In this document: positions 44,256 to 52,467 of the stretch, piece by piece
How positions within the stretch are numbered: the stretch's first letter is position 1
How the letters are laid out: every line of letters starts with the position of its first letter
NCBI RefSeq assembly: GCF_008704535.1
Contig: NZ_CP023701.1
Span: 1,736,001 to 1,800,000, forward strand
DNA from: Streptomyces subrutilus
Lineage (GTDB): Bacteria; Actinomycetota; Actinomycetes; Streptomycetales; Streptomycetaceae
Reading direction: 5' to 3'
DNA length: 64,000 nucleotides
Position numbers and translations under genes: made by a program
The notes under the pieces: model-generated
Told to the model about the DNA's origin: nothing
The model's input: the letters and a program-made list of their open reading frames with translations, nothing else
Databases searched by the model: none

Positions 44256-44290
44256 GGAGCCCCGCCGAGAATGCACCTCGGCGGGGCTCC
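44256..44290. terminator. Strong bidirectional hairpin
   Basis: GGAGCCCCGCCGAG at 44256-44269 pairs perfectly with CTCGGCGGGGCTCC at 44277-44290, leaving a 7-base loop. It separates the integrase (plus) from the convergent immunity gene (minus). Confidence 0.75.
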
Positions 44291-44294
44291 TGAA

Positions 44295-44879
44295 TTACCG
44301 TCCAGCTGAGTGGATGAATCGACTCTGAATGGCCAGCAGGCGCTCGCGACTAACGATTCGGTCGCCCTGCCTCAGTTGCTGGAGCAAGTCAGATCTCAAA
44401 GCATCCAAAGGGGGCGCGGAAGTTGCGCGCTGCTGAAATTCTGCCTCCTGGGCGAAGAAAGCAGCACCTGAAAGGTTCTGGTCCAATTGCCCCATCGCCG
44501 TCAGGCATGAATGTGCACACTTGAGCGCATCTTCAACGTCGCCGCTGGATCGATAGAGGGCCGCGTACCGCATCGCCAGCACCGAGTAGAAGGAATAGAT
44601 ACCTGCTACGTCGATGATCTCCTCGTCAGACGGTTCGAGCTCTCGGAAACCCTCCAGAGACTCCACCGAAGCGCGGAACGAATCTGCCGGGATTTCAGGA
44701 TCCCAAAGATTCTCCAGAAGCTGGACAACGACATCGGAGTCACTATTCCGCGCGGGATCGACTCCGCACAGCCCCGTAAACACCTGCGCCATCCGCTCCG
44801 CGCAGCCAGCCACGAAGGTTGCAACCTGAGTCTGCGACTGCCCCCGAAGGGTCGCCGCAACAGCCTCATCGACTACCAC
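44295..44879 (-). CDS. Probable immunity protein of the RHS toxin (family not recognised)
   Basis: The product is 194 residues from GTG 44879, overlapping the toxin gene's last codons by 7 bp; GAGGAGC lies about 8 bases upstream, inside the toxin coding sequence. It is acidic, all-alpha and has no signal peptide. Landmarks are VATFVAGCAERMAQVFTGLCG, VVQLLENLWDP and AALYRSSGDVEDALKCAHSCLTAMGQLDQNL, the last resembling a TPR-like hairpin. GC content is visibly below the flanking genes, as for the toxin. Position immediately downstream of, and translationally coupled to, a polymorphic toxin is the hallmark of immunity genes; direct evidence of function is absent. I do not recognise the family. 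Confidence 0.7.
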   Translation of the reverse strand: MVVDEAVAATLRGQSQTQVATFVAGCAERMAQVFTGLCGVDPARNSDSDVVVQLLENLWDPEIPADSFRASVESLEGFRELEPSDEEIIDVAGIYSFYSVLAMRYAALYRSSGDVEDALKCAHSCLTAMGQLDQNLSGAAFFAQEAEFQQRATSAPPLDALRSDLLQQLRQGDRIVSRERLLAIQSRFIHSAGR

Positions 44880-47800
44880 TCAAAGCTCCTCTGGCGAGTT
44901 GTAGTTTTACCACTTCCCGGGAACACCTCACCCATCATCTTACCGCCAGTGCCCCGGATGAGCGGCGCACACCTACCCAGGCAGACATTGCGGGAAGTCC
45001 CTCCCGAAATGGGAGTCCATCCCATGTCATTAATGAAGAGCAGGGCATTCTGTTCTGCGTGAGTGCCTGGGATGTTGTCGGCGACGATCTCACCCTTACC
45101 GATGGCAGACATCTGTGCGGGGGTCAAGCCATCACCAGATCCGGCAACGACATTGATCGGACCATGCGGGGTGTCCGCCCTAATTACAGCCACCGTGCTC
45201 ACGTTCTTGCGAACGAATTCGTCCGGCTCGGCGGCATGAATTTCACTCGCCCGTGCCGAGAGACCGCAATTGTGGACGAGGACCGGTGTGGCGCCTGCCA
45301 GCACATAGTACGTGTGGACGTCGGCCACGGTCAGGTTGTGCGTCGTGACGGCGTGCGGGTAGTTGCGGACGGCCTGGACGGCGAGGGGTGTGCCGTCCGG
45401 CTGGCGGAGTTGTTCGCCCGGGGTGAGGGTGCCGGCGTCGGTCCACTGACGGCGGGTGTCACTCCAGTAGGGGTGGTGGTATGTCGATGTGAGGGTGACG
45501 GCCGGCCCGTCGGGGTTCGCCCCATTGGTGAGGGTGAGGTCGGTGAAGTCCTTGTCGTCCGGCGTGGTGATGGTGTCGGTGACCTTCTTCGGGCTGGTTT
45601 CGCCCGTCTGCGGGTCGGTTGCCAACACGGTGTCGCCGACCTGGATGTCTTCGATGGCCTTGGTCGTCCCGTCGGCCATCTGGACGCGCGTTCCTGCGGG
45701 GAAGCTGTTCGTCTCGCAGGATTCGGGCTTCGACCTGGCATCGGAGCCGCTGCCTGAGGATTCGGCGTCGGCTTCGCCCTTGCTCGCCTTGTTATTGGTT
45801 CCAGCGCTGTCGCTGGCTGACTCCTTCGAGGCCTTTATGTCGCCTGATTTCGCCGCCTTGGCCGCGGCAACGGCTGCCTCGTTCTCGGCCTTCTTGGCCT
45901 TGGTAAAGGCCTCCATGGCGCGAGAGGCCCTGCGTTCGGCGGCATTGATGGCGTCGTAGGTCTTGTTGATCTCCTTGTAGATCTTGACGGCCTTGATGCC
46001 CACCTTGATCGCCTTGAATAGCTTGCCCCAGGGGACGGCATTCAAGGCGGTGTTGACGCAGGCCATGACGTCGCCCTTGGTGAAGCAGTCGCGGGCGTCG
46101 TTGTAGCCGATCAGGTCACCGATCAGGTCGATGACAGCGGACTTCAGTTCCTCGCGCCGGTGCTTCGATTTGACAACCTCGGCATTGGCGCTGGCCAGTT
46201 CCTTCGATGCTTGGCTGGTCTGGCCGTCACCGTCGTCACCGTCGCCGCCGCCGCCTGAAGAGGGCGGCGTAGGCGCCCCGCCCGTAGGCGTGTTGTTGCT
46301 ACACCCCAGTTCACCCCGCTCGCACTTCCAGGCCAGTCCACTGGGGTCGGACTTGTTGATCGGGTCGTTGTTGGAGTAGGCGTAGGCGTTCCACTGCTGG
46401 GGGTCGCTCGCGTCGATGAGGGGGTCGGGGCTGATGAAACGGCCTGTGGTGGCGTCGTATTCACGGGCGCCGAGGAGGGTGAACCCGGTGGATTTCTCCT
46501 TGGTGCCGCCTACGAAGCCCTTGTCCCCGGCCCACGTGCCGGGTGCGGGCTGGGTACCGCGTTCGTTGCCGAAGGGATCGGCGGGGCGGCGGACCTGGGC
46601 GAGGTCCGTGGCGTTGAACTGGACACCGTTGGTGCCGTGGTGATCCGAGGACTGATAGGCGAGCGTGGAGGTGCCGGCGGTGGTGGTACGGGTGATGGAC
46701 AGGCCGCCGGGGGCACTGTAGGTACGGACGTTCGAGACCTTGCCGGTGGCGGTGTCCAGGGCGATCTGGTCGGTGCCCAGATTGAGGGTGGTCTTGCCCG
46801 GCTCACGGCGGATCAGCTGGTTGCCGCCCGTGTCGTAGAGGTAGCTGGTGCCGGCGCTCTCGCCGGTTCCGATGATCTTGTCGATCTTGCCCTGGTCGTT
46901 CCAGGTCAGGGTCTTGGTGCCGGGCGTGCTGGTGACGGCTGCGGTGTTGCCGGCGGCGTCGTAGGTGTACGAGGTGACCTTGGTGCCGGCGGGGCCGGTC
47001 TCGGTGGAGGTCATCAGCGCGTGCGGCCCGCCGGTGCCGCCGCCGGTCTTGGGATCGGTGGACGGCGTATTCGGCTGGGCACCGAAGGTCTGGGTGACCG
47101 TGGTGTCCTTGGTGGCGTTGCCGGTGACGTCCTTCTTCACCAGCTTGGTCCGGTTGCCGATCTTGTCGTACTCGTACTGCTGCCAGTACGGAGCGGGACC
47201 GCCGACGCTGGGCTTGCCGCCGACGTCGGACTTGGGTCCGGTGGCGTTGGCGCAGTTGCCGATGCCTCGGACGCTGGGCTGCGGTGCGGTGCTGGTGGTA
47301 CCGGTGTCGGTCCAGGCCTGGGTGAGGCGGCCGAGGTAGTCGGTGGCGAAGCACTGCAGGTCGCGGGTGGCACCGTCCTGGGTGTTGCTGAGAGAGGTCA
47401 GCTGGCCGACCCGGTTGTAGGTGAAGTCGACGACGTCGACGCTTGCGGTGGTCGCGGTCTGCTTGTCCAGGGTGGAGCGGACCGGCCGGCCGGTCGCCAG
47501 GTCGAAATCGGTGGTGGAGACGACCTGGCGGCCGGAGACACCGACGGTGGTGCGGATGGCGCGGCCGTAGGGGTCGCGGCGCAGGTCGACGACGTACGGG
47601 GTCCGGATCTCCAGCGGTCCGGTGGTGCCGTCCATCGCGGTCAGGTTTCCGGCGATGTCGGTGCCGAAGTGCAGCGTTTCGACGTCGAGCCCCGCACCGC
47701 TGATGGCTGGCAGTTCCGTCGTCTTGAGCTGACCGTACTTGTCGTAGGTGTTCGTGCTCTCGTAGGTGCCGGCCAACTGCTTCTCGGTGGCGGGAATGGT

Positions 47801-50800
47801 GGTCTTGGTGCCCAGCGGGCGGTATCCGCCGTCGTAGCCGGTGACTTCGGTGGTGTAGGCGCTGCCCGCGGAGCCGCCGACGAAGCGGGTCGTGGTCGAG
47901 GGCTTGCCGAGCTTCTTGGTGTCGTAGGTGACCGACCCGACCTGCTTGGCCGGATCGACCGCCTTGCCCGAGTACGTGGCGAGGGGACGGCCCAGGATGT
48001 CGCTGACGGTGGTAGCGCTCTTCTTGCGGGCGTCGGTGACGGTGACGAGGTTCTTGCTGTCGTCGTAGACCGTGGTCGCGGTGCCCGCGTCCGGGTCGGT
48101 GGTCTTGACCGTACGACCCAGGAGGTCGTAGGTGAAGGTCCACTCGTTGCCGGCGGAGTCCTTGCGGCGCAGCTCCTGGCCCTGCGTGTTGGACTCGTAC
48201 GTGGTCTCGTCGTAGGCGCCCGTCGGCGTGTTGGACTTGTACTGGCGCAGGAGCGAGGTGGTGCCGTTGGTGATGCTCGCCGTGGCGAACCCACCGGTGG
48301 GCGGAATGCTGCGGACCTCATCGGCGCCGGCGTACTCGGTCTTGGAGCGCCACTGCTCGACACCGAAGGACTGGAAGACGGAGGCCGTGGGACGGCCGAG
48401 GCCGTCGAACACGGAGACGGACTGAGAGGGGATCTTGCTGTCGGGGTTGACTCCGCCGTTGGGGAGGAACAGGGCGCCGCCGGGAGCCTTCTCGTCGTTG
48501 AAGTACGGGGCGCTCGTCTTCACCTGCCAGCCGTGCGAGTCGAAGAGGGCATCGGTGACCATGCGGCCTGCGACACCGGAGGGTGTGTGCGCCTGGGTCT
48601 GGCGGACGCGGCCGAGGCCGTCGTAGAGGGTGTAGCTGGAGATGTAGGAGTCGTCGTTCATGAGCGTCTGGCTCAGAACGGTCGTCGGCGCCTTGGTGCC
48701 GTTCATCGCGTAGGAGAACTTGCGGACCGGCGGGTCGTCCTTGCGGACCTGGCCGGGCTGCCATACGGCTACGACGCGGCCGAGGGCGTCGTAGTCGCGT
48801 TCGGCCACATGGTTGTTCTCGTCCGTGCTCTTCAGCGGGAGCGCGCGGCCGACATCGAGGGTCGTCACCGTCTTCCAACCCAGGGGGTTGGTGTGGGTGA
48901 CCGAGGTCGGCAGGGCGCCGGTGGCGGGCTGGTACTCGGTCCGGCTGACCGCACCATCGGGGTGGGCGGCGTCCTTGCGGACCTTGTTGGTGCTCGTGGT
49001 GATGCGGCCGTAGGCGTCGTAGGCGGAGACGATGTTGAGCCGGTAGACGGGGCTGCCCGCCGCGTCGTACTTCTCGAGGACCTCGGTGCCGGTCTGCTCG
49101 CCGGTCGCGTCGACCTGTCCCAGCGGCAGACCGTCGAAGTAGGCGCGGGTGTCGCCGACGGTGTTGACCGCGGTCGGGGTCTGACCGCAGGCACCGGAGA
49201 GGACCAGGGTGCGGGATGCGAGCTGGGTCAGGGCCGCGCCCGTACCCTGCGCGTACTCGAAGGTGGTGCACAGGCGCTGGTCGGGGCGTGAGATGTCGCT
49301 CCAGTCGTCGACGTTGACCGGGCGCGCGAAGAGGGTGTCGTCGTAGGTGGAACTGCGCTCACTGGTGCGCCAGGTGCCGTTGGCGAGTTTGGCGCGGGTG
49401 GTGACCTTGCCGGTGTTCAGGATGCGGGCGGTGACGGGGGGCATGTTCCCGGACTGGGCGCGGGTCGCCGTGACCTTCTCGCGGAGCCAGGGGGTGGTGA
49501 CCTCGTCGGCGACGACCGTGCCGCCGTCACGGTCGAAGGTCTCCGTCTGGCGGACGAAGCCGGACAGGGCCTCCTCGTCCTTGATGGTGCCGCCCTGCAC
49601 GTCCGCGACGGTGACGTTGCGCTTGCTTCCGTTGGCAAGGACGTCGCCGTCCATGCCCCGCAGGAAGGTGGAGACGGACTTGGTACGCGGGGCTTCCGCA
49701 CTGTTGCCGCTACCGGTTCTGGTGGTGACGGTGGCATAGCCCCGGAACTGGTCATAGGTGCGGGTCTTGGGGTCGGCGAACTCGGAGTCGTTGCGGTGCC
49801 AGGCGACGCCGCCGCCGTACTCGTAGTCGGTCACGGTCGTGACCTGGCCGGCCACCATGTCCTGCTGCGTGACGGACTGCACGACGATCTTGTTGAACCA
49901 GTCGTTGACCGGATCGGGGAAGGACTGCTGGGGCAGGTACCACTTGACCGGCATGCAGGCCATGGTGTTGCCGTCCTCGGAGGACGGCATGGTGCCCTTG
50001 ACCCGTGAGCACTCGGGAGCCTTGTAGACGACGTTGATCTGGCCGCCGGTCTCGGTGGTGATCGTCTGGATCCGCGGCCGGTTGAACCGGAGGGTGGTGG
50101 CTTCGGTGCCGTCGGGACGTTTGACGATGCCGTCGACGCGGTTGGGGATCTGCAGCGGCTGGAAGGAGACGGGCGGCACGGGGAGCGTGGCCTTGCCGTT
50201 CGTACCGCTGCGCTGGACGGACTCGAGCCACAGGGTGGGCGAGCTGCCGTCGCCCGACGGCTCGAAGCGCTGCTTGAGGGCGTACGAGTCCACGCTGCGG
50301 TAGGCCGTGCCGGCGAGGACCTCGGTGTCGATCTTCGTCAGGCGCTTGGTGGAGAAGTACGTGGGCGACAGGTTCAGGCACTGTCCGGTGGAAGCGCATT
50401 CCTGGTCGACGGGAGTGTCGGGCCAGAACGCGGCGTTCGCCTTGGTGCGTTGCGCCGGGGCGCAGGTGATGGCGCCGCTGGTGAAGCAGCGCTCCTCGGT
50501 GCGCAGCCAGACCTGGGCGGCGGGCTTGGCCGCCCCCTTGGCGGCGATCTGGTCGGGGAGGCGCTGGCCGTAGCCGATCCAGGTGGGGTAAGAGCCGCGC
50601 TGGTAGGCGGTGGCGGTGCCGTTGCCGTTGTTCTGGCCGCCGCCGCGCCCGTAGTGGTTGCCCTCCTGCTCGTAGCGGTAGGAGATGAGGTTCTGGTGCG
50701 GGTCGACGACGTAGTCGAGGTTCCACTGCCAGCCCAGCTGCGCGAAGGTGCCGTTCGCCGGGGTGAGGCCCTTCAGGCACTTGTCCTGGCCGCTGTTGAA

Positions 50801-52204
50801 GTAGACCGGGACGGTGGAGACTGACTTCGCCTCGGGGTCGGTGCCGTCACCGCCGGGCAGGCGGTTGGCGCCGAAGTAGTACTGGGTGCCGTCCGTGGTG
50901 GTGACCCGGTAGGCCTCGCCCTTCCAGGCGGGGTTCTTCTGCCCGGTCAGTCGCTCGATCCTGGTGCCGTCATCGCCCTGGAGGCGGTACACACAAGTGG
51001 CGTCGTCACGGACGATCTGCCCCGAGTGGCCCGCGAGGTTCAGGGAGAGGATGTCCCCCGCCCAGCACTCGTCACCGGAATCCTTGATACCGGCGTCCTT
51101 GCAGGTCCGGTAGGAGCGGGAGATGGAGCCGGGGCTCCAGTCCCAGCCTTCGCCGATCGGTCCGGACTGGGCGTTGGTGGACGCGGTGCGGCCGTCGATC
51201 GAGGAGGAGTCGTAACCGAGCACGACGCTCGGGGCCGGGCCGGCTATGGCGGCGGGGAGCTCGGCCGTGTAGCCGTAGGTGAAGTTCGCGGCGTTCGTAC
51301 CGGCCTGCCAGGAGGCCGAGGGCAGAAGCGGTGTGGCGGAATAGTCGCCGCCCGCGCCGGAAGGGCCGGCCTCGACGGCCAGGGCGACGCCTTCGGCGGC
51401 GAGCACCTGTGGAGCGGCCGCCGGGGCGGATTGCGCGTTCGGTCGGGTCTTCAGTACAGACGCCGGGGACGCAGGCACACGGGGGGCCGCGATCTCGGCG
51501 ACCAGGCGTCCGGTGGCGTCCCGGTGGGCGGCGACAGGGGTCCGGCTGGTGCAACCGGCCGCGCCCGGAGTGGTGAGGGCACAGGCGGGCAGTTGGACCA
51601 CGCGTGCGCGGTCGGCCCAGTTGGCGCCGGCCGCGTCGGCCCAGGCGGTCACGTCGAGGCTGACCTGGACCTTGGCCGCCGGAGCGGTACCGGCCGGCTC
51701 GGTCAGGGCGACGAGTGCGCCGTTGACGCCGGCGGCCCGGGTCGCCGCGGCGTCCTTCACCTCGACCCTGAGGGTTCCCTTGTCGATGGTGTCGGGTGAG
51801 CCGGCACCACCGACCGAGGAGAGAGACGCCTTCGCGTCGTTTACAGCTGCGATCCAGACAGGCAGCGTGTCGGCCTTGACGGACCGCGCGCCGGCCGTGG
51901 GGACGGGAAGCGGCTCGGGCGTGAGGGCAACGGTCGCGGAGCCGGCCGGGACGGCCGCCTTCAGCGACGGCTTCCACTTCTGAACCGGGGCCTCGACCGG
52001 CACCTCGGGCTTGGCGTCGACTCCCTTGACCGGCTCCACGTCGGGCAGCGGAGTCTGCGGCGGTACCCACACCTTCGGTGGTGTCTCGGCAGCCTCGACC
52101 ACGGGAAGGCCCAGGCCAGACACGAGAACAGTGAGTGCGGCAGCTACCGCGACCCTTGCTCGACCACGTTTCGAGCGCACGGCGAACACACGCCGACCAG
52201 ACAA
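44873..52204 (-). CDS. Secreted RHS/YD-repeat polymorphic toxin with pretoxin HINT and deaminase-like C-terminus
   Basis: The product is 2443 residues from TTG 52204, with GGGGGGAT upstream. Order: signal peptide (about 1-38); N-terminal SpvB/TcaC-like wall region; long YD/RHS repeat shell (about 680-1900); RHS core closing motif LLGAREYDATTGRFISPDPLID (about 1920) ending NKSDPSGL; helical linker; pretoxin HINT autoprotease (about 2162-2311) starting CETNSFPAGTRVQM and ending VLVHNC; last about 130 residues a toxin with His2382-Ala-Glu2384 and Cys2408-x3-Cys2412, the zinc-binding HAE/C-C plan of the cytidine-deaminase superfamily. The toxin would be released by HINT cleavage and perhaps edit nucleic acid in rivals. 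A coupled immunity gene follows. The repeat part is typical; the deaminase subtype is not certain. Confidence 0.9.
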   Translation of the reverse strand: MSGRRVFAVRSKRGRARVAVAAALTVLVSGLGLPVVEAAETPPKVWVPPQTPLPDVEPVKGVDAKPEVPVEAPVQKWKPSLKAAVPAGSATVALTPEPLPVPTAGARSVKADTLPVWIAAVNDAKASLSSVGGAGSPDTIDKGTLRVEVKDAAATRAAGVNGALVALTEPAGTAPAAKVQVSLDVTAWADAAGANWADRARVVQLPACALTTPGAAGCTSRTPVAAHRDATGRLVAEIAAPRVPASPASVLKTRPNAQSAPAAAPQVLAAEGVALAVEAGPSGAGGDYSATPLLPSASWQAGTNAANFTYGYTAELPAAIAGPAPSVVLGYDSSSIDGRTASTNAQSGPIGEGWDWSPGSISRSYRTCKDAGIKDSGDECWAGDILSLNLAGHSGQIVRDDATCVYRLQGDDGTRIERLTGQKNPAWKGEAYRVTTTDGTQYYFGANRLPGGDGTDPEAKSVSTVPVYFNSGQDKCLKGLTPANGTFAQLGWQWNLDYVVDPHQNLISYRYEQEGNHYGRGGGQNNGNGTATAYQRGSYPTWIGYGQRLPDQIAAKGAAKPAAQVWLRTEERCFTSGAITCAPAQRTKANAAFWPDTPVDQECASTGQCLNLSPTYFSTKRLTKIDTEVLAGTAYRSVDSYALKQRFEPSGDGSSPTLWLESVQRSGTNGKATLPVPPVSFQPLQIPNRVDGIVKRPDGTEATTLRFNRPRIQTITTETGGQINVVYKAPECSRVKGTMPSSEDGNTMACMPVKWYLPQQSFPDPVNDWFNKIVVQSVTQQDMVAGQVTTVTDYEYGGGVAWHRNDSEFADPKTRTYDQFRGYATVTTRTGSGNSAEAPRTKSVSTFLRGMDGDVLANGSKRNVTVADVQGGTIKDEEALSGFVRQTETFDRDGGTVVADEVTTPWLREKVTATRAQSGNMPPVTARILNTGKVTTRAKLANGTWRTSERSSTYDDTLFARPVNVDDWSDISRPDQRLCTTFEYAQGTGAALTQLASRTLVLSGACGQTPTAVNTVGDTRAYFDGLPLGQVDATGEQTGTEVLEKYDAAGSPVYRLNIVSAYDAYGRITTSTNKVRKDAAHPDGAVSRTEYQPATGALPTSVTHTNPLGWKTVTTLDVGRALPLKSTDENNHVAERDYDALGRVVAVWQPGQVRKDDPPVRKFSYAMNGTKAPTTVLSQTLMNDDSYISSYTLYDGLGRVRQTQAHTPSGVAGRMVTDALFDSHGWQVKTSAPYFNDEKAPGGALFLPNGGVNPDSKIPSQSVSVFDGLGRPTASVFQSFGVEQWRSKTEYAGADEVRSIPPTGGFATASITNGTTSLLRQYKSNTPTGAYDETTYESNTQGQELRRKDSAGNEWTFTYDLLGRTVKTTDPDAGTATTVYDDSKNLVTVTDARKKSATTVSDILGRPLATYSGKAVDPAKQVGSVTYDTKKLGKPSTTTRFVGGSAGSAYTTEVTGYDGGYRPLGTKTTIPATEKQLAGTYESTNTYDKYGQLKTTELPAISGAGLDVETLHFGTDIAGNLTAMDGTTGPLEIRTPYVVDLRRDPYGRAIRTTVGVSGRQVVSTTDFDLATGRPVRSTLDKQTATTASVDVVDFTYNRVGQLTSLSNTQDGATRDLQCFATDYLGRLTQAWTDTGTTSTAPQPSVRGIGNCANATGPKSDVGGKPSVGGPAPYWQQYEYDKIGNRTKLVKKDVTGNATKDTTVTQTFGAQPNTPSTDPKTGGGTGGPHALMTSTETGPAGTKVTSYTYDAAGNTAAVTSTPGTKTLTWNDQGKIDKIIGTGESAGTSYLYDTGGNQLIRREPGKTTLNLGTDQIALDTATGKVSNVRTYSAPGGLSITRTTTAGTSTLAYQSSDHHGTNGVQFNATDLAQVRRPADPFGNERGTQPAPGTWAGDKGFVGGTKEKSTGFTLLGAREYDATTGRFISPDPLIDASDPQQWNAYAYSNNDPINKSDPSGLAWKCERGELGCSNNTPTGGAPTPPSSGGGGDGDDGDGQTSQASKELASANAEVVKSKHRREELKSAVIDLIGDLIGYNDARDCFTKGDVMACVNTALNAVPWGKLFKAIKVGIKAVKIYKEINKTYDAINAAERRASRAMEAFTKAKKAENEAAVAAAKAAKSGDIKASKESASDSAGTNNKASKGEADAESSGSGSDARSKPESCETNSFPAGTRVQMADGTTKAIEDIQVGDTVLATDPQTGETSPKKVTDTITTPDDKDFTDLTLTNGANPDGPAVTLTSTYHHPYWSDTRRQWTDAGTLTPGEQLRQPDGTPLAVQAVRNYPHAVTTHNLTVADVHTYYVLAGATPVLVHNCGLSARASEIHAAEPDEFVRKNVSTVAVIRADTPHGPINVVAGSGDGLTPAQMSAIGKGEIVADNIPGTHAEQNALLFINDMGWTPISGGTSRNVCLGRCAPLIRGTGGKMMGEVFPGSGKTTTRQRSFEW

Positions 52205-52269
52205 GTGGATCCCCCCACTGACAACCGGAACACGAGTATGTCCGGACCGATCAGGTCCAGATCAAGCGC

Positions 52270-52299
52270 ACTCTATGGAGCATGCGTTCGACATGTAAG
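52270..52299 (-). promoter_or_regulatory. Possible promoter of the RHS toxin gene
   Basis: On the minus strand, CTTACA (52294-52299) and TAGAGT (52270-52275) are separated by 18 bases, a fair housekeeping-type match. It lies 66 bases upstream of TTG 52204, in an AT-rich patch of the divergent region. Confidence 0.35.
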
Positions 52300-52467
52300 T
52301 GATTTATGAAAATCTCCTTAAGTGGCTACCGTCACGTGATGGACAACCCGGCACTTCACGCCCCAATGAGGCATCTCGCCTTGAAATTTTGTTGACAAGT
52401 TTGCAGACCGGAAGGGACGGTGCGCCTGACGTCTGCTCAATATCCGCACACAGCGAGGACTTCCGGC

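Noticed and set aside
52392..52397. TTGACA as a plus-strand -35
   Set aside because: No acceptable -10 at 16-19 bases; left out as a promoter call.
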